Assembly (NCBI RefSeq): GCF_017874615.1
Contig: NZ_JAGIKV010000007.1
Span: 186,001-250,000 of the forward strand
Length of the DNA stretch: 64,000 bases
From: Paenibacillus xylanexedens
Lineage (GTDB): Bacteria; Bacillota; Bacilli; Paenibacillales; Paenibacillaceae
Reading direction: 5' to 3'
Shown: piece after piece, positions 1 through 8,007 of the stretch
How the letters are laid out: every line of letters starts with the position of its first letter
How positions within the stretch are numbered: position 1 is the stretch's first letter
Program-made: the position numbers and the translations under genes
Notes under the pieces: model-generated
Seen by the model: the letters and a program-made list of their open reading frames with translations, nothing else
The model's database searches: none
Told to the model about the DNA's origin: nothing

Positions 1-1
1 G

Positions 2-244
2 CTTCATTCGCCGCAGAAGATCATCCTGGGCGGTGGTGTGATGCAGCAAGATCATCTGTTTCCTATGATCCGGGAGCAGGTAGTCCGGAATCTCAATGGT
101 TATGTAAATGCAACCCCAATCACGCAACATATCGACCAATATATTGTGCAGCCCGGATTGGGCCAGCATGCAGGCCTATGTGGTTCGCTAGCATTGGGTC
201 TGGAAGCATTGCAACATACAGCACAAGCTTCACATGTTTCATAG
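2..244 (+). CDS. ROK-family sugar kinase (fructokinase-like), C-terminal end only
   Basis: The reading frame is open from the left edge and ends at the TAG at 242-244, so only the last 80 codons are present. The visible part has ILGGGVMQQ followed by a run ending in a glycine-rich segment (PGLGQHAGLCGSLALG), as in the C-terminus of ROK fructokinases of the B. subtilis GmuE/YdhR type. By family these enzymes phosphorylate fructose or mannose-derived sugars in the cytoplasm. The catalytic base and the zinc motif would lie upstream, outside the window. It has the same orientation as the genes to its right but is separated from them by about 245 bases with small hairpins and a T-rich tract, so it is probably the last gene of another operon. 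Substrate not determined. Confidence 0.8.
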   Translation, partial: LHSPQKIILGGGVMQQDHLFPMIREQVVRNLNGYVNATPITQHIDQYIVQPGLGQHAGLCGSLALGLEALQHTAQASHVS

Positions 245-261
245 TTCTCTTAAATAATCTA

Positions 262-342
262 CATCCCGGAAGGGATGGCTGCGGGTTCGCTTATTGGTAT
301 AAGCAAGACTGCACCGTCCTTTTTGGGCTTTTTTATTTTTTT
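262..342 (+). terminator. possible terminator region after the ROK kinase
   Basis: Two short perfect hairpins lie just after the kinase stop: CATCCC/GGGATG (262-277, loop GGAA-like) and GCTTAT/ATAAGC (289-304). T-rich runs follow at about 320-342. The stems are only 6 bp and the T-runs are not directly attached, so this is a weak call. Nothing coding is visible between 245 and 489. Confidence 0.3.
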
Positions 343-391
343 GAGGAGTTCAATAGGTTTGAAAAAAAATAGTGCGTTCTAAAATCCGGTG

Positions 392-420
392 TTGCTCAAG
401 TGAGCTGCCAAAGGTATGAT
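392..420 (+). promoter_or_regulatory. candidate SigA promoter for the GNAT gene
   Basis: TTGCTC (392-397) and TATGAT (415-420) are separated by exactly 17 bases, about 70 bases upstream of the acetyltransferase start at 490. This is seen in the sequence only; no transcript start is known. Confidence 0.45.
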
Positions 421-489
421 TTTTAGTGTTCTATAGTGCGATATGACATTCAAAAATTAACGTGTCTCCACTGGAAAGGAATTCAACAA

Positions 490-984
490 ATGAACCCAAT
501 AACAATGCGTCAAGCTGTACAGGCAGATCAAGAGCAACTCGCTGATTTGCGAGCCTTGGTATTATACGATGATCTAACCAGACTGGGAAGATACGATGAT
601 GTGAAGGTGCGTGAACGTTTCCGGAATACATTCAAACCTGCCCAGACACAGATTATTGAAGTGGAGGGTTCAATGGTAGGTTGTGTAGCGTTGAAGCCCA
701 AGTCTGAGGCATATCTATTGGAACATTTCTATATACATCCCGATTATCAAGGCCAGAGAATAGGAACTCAGGTACTAAACATGCTGCTGGAACAGGATGA
801 AGTTCAGGGGAAACGGATTATTTTAAATGTTTTGCAGGGAAGCCCTGCTCGGCGATTGTATGAACGATTTGGATTTATATTGGACAGTGAAGATGAGGTC
901 GATGTATTTATGTCAAAGCGCCTTGGAGAGAATGAATCCTTGTCGCAAGATAGGGATATCATCTCGAAGGTGGAAACCTATTAA
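490..984 (+). CDS. GNAT-family N-acetyltransferase
   Basis: A 164-residue GNAT protein, the usual single-domain length. Acetyl-CoA binding motif A is visible as FYIHPDYQGQRIGTQVL (Q-x-x-x-G/A type pyrophosphate loop), followed by a typical C-terminal segment with ARRLYERFGF. The frame is open from 436, but the ATG at 490 is preferred because AAAGGA lies about 8 bases upstream and the protein then begins right at the GNAT fold. It probably has its own promoter (392-420). The acceptor cannot be read from sequence. It stands just upstream of the biosynthetic cluster; N-acetyltransferases serve as self-resistance in related pathways (ZmaR for zwittermicin, PamZ for paenilamicin). A resistance role is possible, but an unrelated housekeeping GNAT is equally plausible. 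Confidence 0.8.
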   Translation: MNPITMRQAVQADQEQLADLRALVLYDDLTRLGRYDDVKVRERFRNTFKPAQTQIIEVEGSMVGCVALKPKSEAYLLEHFYIHPDYQGQRIGTQVLNMLLEQDEVQGKRIILNVLQGSPARRLYERFGFILDSEDEVDVFMSKRLGENESLSQDRDIISKVETY

Positions 985-1015
985 ATATTTGTGAATACAT
1001 GGCAATAGTGATTGC

Positions 1016-1044
1016 TTGACTCAGGAAGATTATGATAGTATCGA
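1016..1044 (+). promoter_or_regulatory. weak candidate promoter upstream of the cluster
   Basis: TTGACT at 1016-1021 with TATCGA 17 bases later (1039-1044). The -35 match is good and the -10 match is poor. The interval 985-1201 contains no convincing gene, and this is the best promoter-like pair in it. Confidence 0.25.
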
Positions 1045-1186
1045 AGTCAGAGAATATATGGAATATTTACAAAATGTAGGACTTTTTTTGTTCCTATTCC
1101 TATACTCTTAGGCAAACGTTCGAACAGATTCTGATCACAGAAATGGTGTCACAAAAATGGATTTTCAAAGATTACATGTCTCATAT

Positions 1187-1196
1187 GGAGGAGGAA
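1187..1196 (+). promoter_or_regulatory. strong ribosome binding site that fixes a TTG start
   Basis: GGAGGAGGAA lies 5-7 bases before the TTG at 1202. The upstream in-frame ATG at 1157 has no comparable site. The ACP is therefore most likely started at TTG 1202, not at the first ATG. Confidence 0.75.
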
Positions 1197-1201
1197 TCTT
1201 T

Positions 1202-1483
1202 TTGCAAGAATATCCTGTGGCTTATGATCAGTTTGATATTCATTTCTATCAGGTCGTGGAAATGTTTTCTGAACAAAAGCTGGATGTAAGTGCGTTGGAT
1301 GAGGATTTAAGAGTTCTTGGATTAAACTCCATTTCATTTATTAAACTGATCATTGCCTTGGAGAACGAATTCAATATTGAGATGGACGATGAGTATCTTG
1401 AATTGGAGAACTTCACAACATTGCAACATCTGAAAGACAGTTTGCGTAAGTGCATCAATTATGAGATTCCCAATGAGTCATAA
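1202..1483 (+). CDS. stand-alone acyl carrier protein
   Basis: A 93-residue carrier protein counted from the TTG at 1202, chosen for its near-perfect Shine-Dalgarno. The phosphopantetheine site is GLNSIS, where the usual DSL is replaced by NSI but the serine is present. Helix II continues as FIKLIIALENEFNIEM, typical of discrete ACPs. It sits about 90 bases before the acyl-CoA dehydrogenase, an arrangement seen where an ACP-bound acyl group is oxidised in trans, as in the ZmaD/ZmaE pair for hydroxymalonyl-ACP in zwittermicin. It may carry that extender unit, or a starter unit that the dehydrogenase desaturates. A second discrete ACP lies 40 kb away next to the FkbH gene, so which ACP receives glyceryl is open. 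Confidence 0.8.
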   Translation: MQEYPVAYDQFDIHFYQVVEMFSEQKLDVSALDEDLRVLGLNSISFIKLIIALENEFNIEMDDEYLELENFTTLQHLKDSLRKCINYEIPNES

Positions 1484-1575
1484 AGGGAAAATGACGACAC
1501 AAGCTCATATCAGACAATCACAGCATCGAGTTCCGTTTATTGGACTTATAACCTCAAAATCAGGAGTGATATGTG

Positions 1576-2772
1576 ATGAAAGTTGAACTGAATGCGGAGC
1601 AATTGATGTGGCAGGAACAATTCAAGGATTTTGTAGACAGCGAGATTATTCCATATGCTAGTTTAAATGACAGCGAAGAACGAATTCACCCGGAACTCCT
1701 TGCGAAAATAACAGAGGCTGGTTATCTGGGCTCCATGTTGCCAAAAGAATATGGCGGGATGGAACTGGACAATATCACTATCGGGATTCTTAACGAAGAG
1801 GTTGGACGTGGGTGCTCCTCTGTCAGAAGTTTGTTAACCGTTCAGGGGATGGTGGGTTTAGCGATCTTGCGTTGGGGAACGGAGCAACAAAGACAGTACT
1901 GGTTGCCTGCATTAGCTACGGGGACAACTTTGGGTTCATTCGGATTGACAGAACCGAGTGTTGGAAGCGATGCCAAAAGCATTGAAACAACGGCCGTATT
2001 AGACGGAGACGAATACATACTTAACGGTCATAAAAAATGGATAACCATGGGGCAGCTTGCAGACGTATTTTTGATTCTTGCCCAATGTGAGAACAAGCCG
2101 ACAGCGTTTATCGTGGAGAGAGATTCCATTGGGTTTAGCGTTGAACCTATGAGCGGGTTGCTTGGAGCGAGAGCATCGATGATTGCTGAACTGAAAATGG
2201 ATTCTTGTCGTATTCCCAAGGAAAACCTCCTGGGTCAAGTCGGTACAGGGTTATCACATGTTGCTTTACCTTGTCTGGATTATGGAAGATACACAATCGC
2301 TTGTGGCTGTGTCGGTTTAGCCAAGGCGTGTCTGGATGCATCGGTACATTATGCCAATTCCAGAATCCAATTCGGAAGAGCTATACGCGAGAATCAAATG
2401 ATACAAAAAATGATCACTGAAATGTCAGTGAATATGAAAGCGGCACGGATGCTGTGTTACAGAGCAGGATATTTAAGAGATGTGGGTGATCCAGAGAGCA
2501 TTATGGAAACTTGGACTGCCAAATATTTTGCTTCAACCATGGTGAATAAAGTTGCCAGTGATGCGGTGCAGATTCATGGTGCCAATGGTTGCCATCGAGA
2601 CTATCCCGTAGAGAGATATTATCGGGATGCCCGAATCAATGAGATTATCGAAGGCACGACTCAAATGCATGAAATTTTAATCGCAACACAGGAGGTTGTA
2701 ACACACCGCCGTGAAATAAGACGTTCAAATAAAGCAGAAAAAGTTAAGGATAGCGCGAATCGAAACGTTTAG
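1576..2772 (+). CDS. acyl-CoA (acyl-ACP) dehydrogenase
   Basis: A 398-residue FAD-dependent dehydrogenase of the full ACAD fold: N-terminal helical domain, a middle beta domain with GSFGLTEPSVGSDA (FAD-binding), and a C-terminal helical domain with RIQFGRAI and YRDARINEIIEGTTQ. The glutamate of EGT (about residue 359) is at the catalytic-base position. The ATG at 1576 is preferred over the GTG at 1573 because AGGAG (1562-1566) lies 9 bases from it. In PKS clusters such enzymes oxidise ACP-bound intermediates. With the 3-hydroxyacyl dehydrogenase and FkbH-like protein at 40.6-42.8 kb, it could complete oxidation of glyceryl-ACP to hydroxymalonyl-ACP, as ZmaE does. The alternative is oxidation of a starter unit on the adjacent ACP. 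The family is certain; the substrate is inferred. Confidence 0.88.
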   Translation: MKVELNAEQLMWQEQFKDFVDSEIIPYASLNDSEERIHPELLAKITEAGYLGSMLPKEYGGMELDNITIGILNEEVGRGCSSVRSLLTVQGMVGLAILRWGTEQQRQYWLPALATGTTLGSFGLTEPSVGSDAKSIETTAVLDGDEYILNGHKKWITMGQLADVFLILAQCENKPTAFIVERDSIGFSVEPMSGLLGARASMIAELKMDSCRIPKENLLGQVGTGLSHVALPCLDYGRYTIACGCVGLAKACLDASVHYANSRIQFGRAIRENQMIQKMITEMSVNMKAARMLCYRAGYLRDVGDPESIMETWTAKYFASTMVNKVASDAVQIHGANGCHRDYPVERYYRDARINEIIEGTTQMHEILIATQEVVTHRREIRRSNKAEKVKDSANRNV

Positions 2773-2785
2773 ATTTTGCATTGCA

Positions 2786-2865
2786 GGACCTAAGGAAGAG
2801 CCCTTTTTTTGCATTAGGCAGGATCATTCATTATGCTATGAAAAAAGGGCTTGATCATTAGGTTC
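2786..2865. repeat. long imperfect inverted repeat between two genes
   Basis: The left arm (2786-2814) and right arm (2837-2865) are near reverse complements. The core AGCCCTTTTTT pairs with AAAAAAGGGCT, and the outer parts carry CCTAA / TTAGG. The stem is up to about 28 bp with a few mismatches and a loop of about 22 bases. It fills most of the gap between the dehydrogenase and the APH-like kinase. It could be a bidirectional terminator or a small mobile-element-like palindrome; one copy alone cannot decide. Confidence 0.6.
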
Positions 2866-2915
2866 TTTGATGTTTTACCATAATTGATTTAGGAAAGATA
2901 CGGAGTTGATTAGGA

Positions 2916-3722
2916 TTGAAACGGATTGGGCAGGGACAGACAGCGGAAATATTCAGACATGGTGAAACTTCAATTTTGAAACTTTTCAGAGAAGATTTCT
3001 CTGCGGAAGCGATTCAGCATGAGTTTGATAATACTCGAATCGTTTTGGAACTTGGAGTTAAATGCCCACAAACAATTGATATGGTGACGATCAATAATCG
3101 TAAAGGTATCATATTTGAGTTGGCTAGTGGAAGGACACTTTTGGAAGAGATGATTATTAAACCATGGTCCATTGAGCGCAGAGCAAGGCAGATGGCAGCA
3201 CTTCATCATCAAATACACCAGCAATCGGGTGAACGGATTCAACAAAAGCATAAGACTGTATTAGAGAAGAATATATCAAGCGCAAGTGATCTATCGGACA
3301 TTGAGAAGCAACAGATTATGGACTATGTACATAGTTTGCCGGAAGGCAGATCTCTATGTCATGGGGATTTCCATCCCAATAATGTGATTACAGGCAAAGA
3401 ATCCTGGATCATAGACTGGATGACAGGCGCATCGGGCTGTCCAGCAGCAGATGTGGCAAGGACGCTAGTGTTATTAAAATACGGAAATTTGCCCAAAGGA
3501 GCTCCATTGATGATGAAAGTTCTGCTGAAGATAATCAAAAGCAGGATGAGTAAAGCGTATATCGAGTATTACTTGTCCCTCTCAGGCATGGACATTCGCG
3601 AGATACACCGATGGGTTCTTCCCATTGCTGCAGCCAGACTAACGGAGTGGATACCACCTGAGGAGAAAAAAGATTTATTGGATTACATTCGTAATCAGCT
3701 TAAAAAATTTAATACAACTTAG
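2916..3722 (+). CDS. aminoglycoside phosphotransferase (APH/choline kinase) family protein
   Basis: A 268-residue protein with the two APH catalytic motifs: the Brenner motif CHGDFHPNN (about residues 148-156, catalytic Asp151) and the metal-binding IIDW (Asp167). The N-lobe has a short GQGQTAEIF nucleotide loop. By family it transfers phosphate from ATP to a hydroxyl of a small molecule in the cytoplasm. The start is TTG at 2916 with GGAG about 10 bases upstream; there is no better in-frame ATG. It lies inside the cluster on the same strand, between the dehydrogenase and the AraC regulator. Because the predicted product is rich in hydroxyls, reversible phosphorylation for self-protection is a reasonable inference. 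A tailoring or unrelated kinase role is not excluded. Confidence 0.8.
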   Translation: MKRIGQGQTAEIFRHGETSILKLFREDFSAEAIQHEFDNTRIVLELGVKCPQTIDMVTINNRKGIIFELASGRTLLEEMIIKPWSIERRARQMAALHHQIHQQSGERIQQKHKTVLEKNISSASDLSDIEKQQIMDYVHSLPEGRSLCHGDFHPNNVITGKESWIIDWMTGASGCPAADVARTLVLLKYGNLPKGAPLMMKVLLKIIKSRMSKAYIEYYLSLSGMDIREIHRWVLPIAAARLTEWIPPEEKKDLLDYIRNQLKKFNTT

Positions 3723-3796
3723 ATTAAGATTTGGAATGAATGTATAGCACAGTACTTGTCAAAACCGTCCGAAAAACAATCAGGAGGTTAACGATA

Positions 3797-4603
3797 ATGG
3801 ATTTCCAACTACGTTCTGTTGTTTCTTATGATATGGTCGTCCGTGAAAAAAAACATCTATTTGACTTGTCTCTCAGAAGACAGATTGCCATATTTGAGGT
3901 TATGGATGCATTGGAAATCAGTGTGTTTAGCAAAACGGTACAGGTTAAGGCAGGGGCTGTGCTGCTGGCAAATAAAATAAGACTGCAAAACTACGATAAA
4001 CCTGTTCTGAAAATGAGAGGTATTATTTTTGGATCGGATCTGCTTGAGCGACTGCCAAGCTGTCACATATTAAGTGAGAATGGTAGTAAACACTATGATC
4101 TTGCTGTAAGTCTGTTGAACCGAACGGTAGAGAGTAGAGAGGACATCGAAATAGCTGAAAGAGATTTTCTTGAAGTATACTCCAGTTACTATCAGACGAA
4201 TCTGGCTAATATGATGCGACCGGAAACGGATCGGGAGGACTCGGTCAAACGGAACTTGGTCATGATATGCAAGTATATCCAAAACAATTATGAGAAGCCA
4301 ATTACTCTGCAATTTCTGGCGGATATGGTTGGTTATAATCCAGTGTATCTGTGTAATCTGTTTTCTAAGGTTTTCAATGTTTCGCCACTGAAGTATCTTC
4401 AGCAGATTCGGGTGGATAAGGCACAGGAGTACGTAACCAAGACGGATCTTCCAATCTCTGAAATTACGACGAAGCTAGGGTACAGTTCTAGTACACAATT
4501 TAGTGCAATGTACAAGAAAAAAGTAGGCAAAAGTCCGACCGAACATCGCAATCAATTCAGAAGCAACAAGGGAGATTTGCCCCTATCTATTCAATCTACA
4601 TAA
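3797..4603 (+). CDS. AraC-family transcriptional regulator
   Basis: A 268-residue protein with a double helix-turn-helix AraC domain over its last 100 residues. NPVYLCNLFSKVFNVSPLKYL and ISEITTKLGYSSSTQFSAMYKKKVG are the two recognition units. The roughly 150-residue N-terminal part matches no family I can name and is the likely effector or dimerisation domain. The ATG at 3797 is chosen because AGGAGG (3782-3787) precedes it by 9 bases; an upstream frame from 3740 lacks such a site. It is the only regulator between 1 and 50.8 kb and lies just before the thioesterase and megasynthase genes, so it is the likely pathway-specific regulator. The AT-rich gap at 4604-4691 is its most obvious target. 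Confidence 0.85.
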   Translation: MDFQLRSVVSYDMVVREKKHLFDLSLRRQIAIFEVMDALEISVFSKTVQVKAGAVLLANKIRLQNYDKPVLKMRGIIFGSDLLERLPSCHILSENGSKHYDLAVSLLNRTVESREDIEIAERDFLEVYSSYYQTNLANMMRPETDREDSVKRNLVMICKYIQNNYEKPITLQFLADMVGYNPVYLCNLFSKVFNVSPLKYLQQIRVDKAQEYVTKTDLPISEITTKLGYSSSTQFSAMYKKKVGKSPTEHRNQFRSNKGDLPLSIQST

Positions 4604-4626
4604 TGTATTCAATAACACAGAAAATA

Positions 4627-4655
4627 TTGTATTTTTTTACGTAAAATGATAAATT
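4627..4655 (+). promoter_or_regulatory. possible promoter in the AT-rich gap before the thioesterase
   Basis: TTGTAT (4627-4632), a 17-base gap and TAAATT (4650-4655) lie in a strongly AT-rich stretch between the AraC gene and the thioesterase. Downstream genes to 44.1 kb are closely spaced or overlapping, so a promoter here could drive the whole assembly line. Weak matches; position suggestive only. Confidence 0.25.
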
Positions 4656-4691
4656 ACGATAAAAATAAGAATACGAGGAATGATAGGGCTA

Positions 4692-5399
4692 ATGAAGAAA
4701 ATTCAACTTTTTTGTTTGCCTCATGCAGGTGGATCAGCCATGATTTTTCATCGCTGGAAATCATCTTTAAGCCCTTTTATTGACGTAATACCGATCGAAT
4801 TAAAAGGAAGAGGCGCTCGGGTGGGGGAACCATTCTATGAAAGCTTTGAAGAAGCGATTGAAGATATCTACCCCACGGTTTCCTCACTAATTCATGGGCC
4901 TTATGCTATTTTCGGACATAGCATGGGAAGCTGGATGGCGCTCGAACTATATTACCGACTTGCACAGTCAACGAAACAATTGCCTGAACATATGATGCTT
5001 TCAGGCAATCGTGCACCCCATATTTTCAAGGATGAGAATATTCACACATTACCAGACGAAGAGTTCAGAGAGACGATTCAGAACATGGGTGGAACGTCGG
5101 ATGAGGTCTTTACTAATAAAGAGCTCTTTTCGTTATTTGCACCTGTACTTAGAGCCGATTTCAGGATTGTCGAACTCTATCGTTTTCAGCCTAAACCTTT
5201 CAAGGTTCAGAGTGATATTACCGTGTTAACTGGCAGAAGCGATACCCGAGTGAAATCTAGCGATCTGATCGGATGGAAAAAGTACGCTGGTTCACAATGT
5301 GACATTGTCAAATTGGATGGAGGGCACTTCTATATCCAGGAAAATATTCAGGAAACAACGAGAATTATAAATGAAAAGCTGCAACCTTACGTAATCTAG
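4692..5399 (+). CDS. type II thioesterase
   Basis: An alpha/beta hydrolase of 235 residues from the ATG at 4692 (239 from 4680). The N-terminus FCLPHAGGSA and nucleophile elbow GHSMGS (Ser77) mark the external thioesterase family of NRPS/PKS clusters. The remaining triad members are the aspartate after VLTGRS and the histidine of GGHFY. These proteins hydrolyse stalled or wrongly primed thioesters from carrier domains. The ATG at 4680 sits immediately after GAGGA, too close for initiation, so 4692 (12 bases away) is preferred. It ends 24 bases before the loading ligase gene, so it is co-transcribed. It is the only thioesterase in the window; no domain of this kind is attached to the assembly line. 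Confidence 0.92.
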   Translation: MKKIQLFCLPHAGGSAMIFHRWKSSLSPFIDVIPIELKGRGARVGEPFYESFEEAIEDIYPTVSSLIHGPYAIFGHSMGSWMALELYYRLAQSTKQLPEHMMLSGNRAPHIFKDENIHTLPDEEFRETIQNMGGTSDEVFTNKELFSLFAPVLRADFRIVELYRFQPKPFKVQSDITVLTGRSDTRVKSSDLIGWKKYAGSQCDIVKLDGGHFYIQENIQETTRIINEKLQPYVI

Positions 5400-5422
5400 T
5401 TGACAAGGAGTGTGTTCCAGTT

Positions 5423-7987
5423 ATGAGCATGGATAACTTGGCTCAATTATTTAACTCCCTTGGTTCAGTCACAGACAGAGGTATTACTTTTCTGAATGGC
5501 AGCAAAGAAGAAAAGGTTGTATCGTACCAAACCCTTCTGCAATCAGCCAAAATCCGATTAGGAGAACTTCAAGCATTTGGGATGCAGCCGGGTAATGAAT
5601 TGATCTTCCAACTGAACTCGGAAGAAGAGTTTATTGTCACCTTTTGGGCTTGCACGCTTGGAAAAATCATACCGGTTCCGATTACCGTAGGCGGAAATCA
5701 GGAGCAAAGAATGAAGCTTTACAATGTGTGGAGAACGTTGAACCATCCGTTTATTGCTGCTGATCAGGATCTCACGGAAAGCTTGGACAAGTTTGCCCGG
5801 AAGAATGGATTGGAAGAGGTTGTCCGCGAAATGCATGCCCGAATCTTTATAGTACAGGGCATCTCGAACGTACGAGAGGAACCTATTGTTGAGGGAATTG
5901 AAGCTAGCATCCAGCCGGATGACATAGCCTTTATCCAATTTTCTTCAGGTTCTACAGGACAAACCAAGGGTGTAGTAATTACACACCGCAATGTCATGAT
6001 AAATATACAAGCTATGAATATAGCAACCCAAATCTCCTCTAACGACCGTTCTTTGAGTTGGTTACCCCTGACCCATGATATGGGTCTGATTGCGTTTCAT
6101 CTTACAAGTACCTTCCAAGGTCTGCAACAGTTTATTATGCCGACTTCCTTATTCATCCGTCACCCTACATTATGGTTAACCAAAACTTCTGAACACCGTG
6201 TCACCCAACTATATGCTCCGAATTTTGCTTATAAATATTTTCTGGATTCATATAATCCACTAACCTTTTCATCAACCGATTTGTCTTCGGTACGTTTTAT
6301 TATGAACGGTGCTGAGCCGATATCTCCGGCACTTTGTTTCAAATTTTTGGAGGCGATGAGTCCTTATGGACTGGCTTCCAATACAATGCTGACGGCGTAC
6401 GGCTTGGCCGAAGCAACCGTTGGTGTTTCCTTTGGTAACGTCGGTGATTTGACTTGTTATGTACTGGACAGAAGATATTTGGTGACCGGGAAACCATTCA
6501 TAGAAGTTGAACCGGGCTCAGAACATGCTGTTTCTTTTGTGGAAGTAGGCAAACCGGTTCAATACTGTGATGTACGAATATGTGATGATTATGATAAGCC
6601 GGTCGAGGAATTGGTGCTGGGCAGTATTCAAATTAAAGGATTGAGTGTTACGAGCGGTTATTACAACAATGCGGCAGCTACGGAAAAAGCAAGTACAGCC
6701 GATGGATGGATTCGTACTGGAGATATTGGATTTATGAATGATGGCGCAATAGTCATTACGGGCAGAACCAAGGACATTATCTTCATCAATGGTCAAAACG
6801 TATATCCGCATGATATTGAACGTGTAACGGAGGAGCTGGAGCAGTTTGATCTGGGGAAAGTCGCTGTATGTGGTGTCTCCAATCCACTTACAGGATCGGA
6901 AAGCGTTGTAATGTTTGTACTGTATAAAAAGGACTTGCCATCTTTTGTTCCAAGAGTTGGAGAAGCCAAAGCACATATTCAGCAGCGGATGGGGATTGAA
7001 CTCAAGTCTGTGCTACCCATTAAGCAAATTCCTAAAACGACGAGTGGAAAATTTCAACGTTACAGGCTTCAGGAGCGGTACGAATCAGGAGAATTTAGTG
7101 AAATGGAACAATCCATTCAGAGCATATTAAGCCATATGCAGGAGATCAAAGAAGTACAACCAGCCAGTGATCATATCGAACAAAAGCTGATTGAGATTGT
7201 TGAGTCCGTAGCGGGACTTAGGAATGTCGGAGTAACGGACAACCTGGCTGAAGCTGGATTCGATTCGCTAAAAGTAACGCAGATTCATCAGGCAATCGAT
7301 GATGCATTTCCAGACAAAATGGCAATTTCCAGCTTGTATTCACATACCTCTATTGTCTCATGGGCGAATCTGATCAGACAAGACAGAGTGGAACTGGAGC
7401 CTGTACGGATGGATCGGAGCTTTTTCCATACGGATCGAGGTTACGAAGCCTTGTCGTATCAATTCACTCTCCCAGCTTCATTGGTACAGGATATGCGACT
7501 GATTGCACAATCTGAAGCGATCAGTATTCATGTATTGGCATCAGCTATGTATGCTTACTTGTTACAGACTTTGTCAGAACAACCCTCTATTGATATGCAC
7601 GTATCCTATGGTACAGCGAGAATGATCACACCTGTACGATTGAATTTCGATCAATACAAGACAATGAAAGAGCTCTTTCAAAATGTTCATCAACAGATCA
7701 TAACCACGCCTTCGGATCGAGTGTTTCCCGTCGAGCAGATGAGCCAGATCAGAACAAGCAGCACGGAGTGGGCAATTATTCCTTTATATGGTGAACAGCA
7801 TCTGTTCAAGGCATCGGACGATGTACTGAACTATTATGATCTGATTATCCTAGTGTCGGACGAAGGTGATATTCTGCAGTGCAATTGTCGTTTTAATGGA
7901 CGTAAATTAAAACAGAGCCGTGTGAAGCGTCTTATTGCCAATTATGTGAGAGGACTTCAACTATTGGTACAACCGGAATTGAAATGA
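5423..7987 (+). CDS. loading protein: acyl-AMP ligase - ACP - truncated condensation domain
   Basis: An 854-residue starter protein. Residues ~1-580 form an acyl-AMP ligase with the AMP-binding core SSGSTGQTKGV, the acyl-ligase hallmark SWLPLTHDMGL, GRTKDIIFINGQNVYP and the catalytic-lysine region TTSGKFQR. This is the fatty-acyl-AMP-ligase-like type used to prime PKS/NRPS lines, so it should adenylate a carboxylic acid and load it on the ACP (GFDSLKV, Ser615). Residues ~660-854 look like only the C-terminal lobe of a condensation domain, with no HHxxxDG. The same kind of fragment occurs at the end of the 23.8 kb NRPS-PKS and at the start of the 46.1 kb protein. The start ATG at 5423 has AAGGAG 12 bases upstream. 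The starter acid cannot be read from sequence. Confidence 0.88.
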   Translation: MSMDNLAQLFNSLGSVTDRGITFLNGSKEEKVVSYQTLLQSAKIRLGELQAFGMQPGNELIFQLNSEEEFIVTFWACTLGKIIPVPITVGGNQEQRMKLYNVWRTLNHPFIAADQDLTESLDKFARKNGLEEVVREMHARIFIVQGISNVREEPIVEGIEASIQPDDIAFIQFSSGSTGQTKGVVITHRNVMINIQAMNIATQISSNDRSLSWLPLTHDMGLIAFHLTSTFQGLQQFIMPTSLFIRHPTLWLTKTSEHRVTQLYAPNFAYKYFLDSYNPLTFSSTDLSSVRFIMNGAEPISPALCFKFLEAMSPYGLASNTMLTAYGLAEATVGVSFGNVGDLTCYVLDRRYLVTGKPFIEVEPGSEHAVSFVEVGKPVQYCDVRICDDYDKPVEELVLGSIQIKGLSVTSGYYNNAAATEKASTADGWIRTGDIGFMNDGAIVITGRTKDIIFINGQNVYPHDIERVTEELEQFDLGKVAVCGVSNPLTGSESVVMFVLYKKDLPSFVPRVGEAKAHIQQRMGIELKSVLPIKQIPKTTSGKFQRYRLQERYESGEFSEMEQSIQSILSHMQEIKEVQPASDHIEQKLIEIVESVAGLRNVGVTDNLAEAGFDSLKVTQIHQAIDDAFPDKMAISSLYSHTSIVSWANLIRQDRVELEPVRMDRSFFHTDRGYEALSYQFTLPASLVQDMRLIAQSEAISIHVLASAMYAYLLQTLSEQPSIDMHVSYGTARMITPVRLNFDQYKTMKELFQNVHQQIITTPSDRVFPVEQMSQIRTSSTEWAIIPLYGEQHLFKASDDVLNYYDLIILVSDEGDILQCNCRFNGRKLKQSRVKRLIANYVRGLQLLVQPELK

Positions 7988-8007
7988 GATTTCATAGGGG
8001 GACGGCC

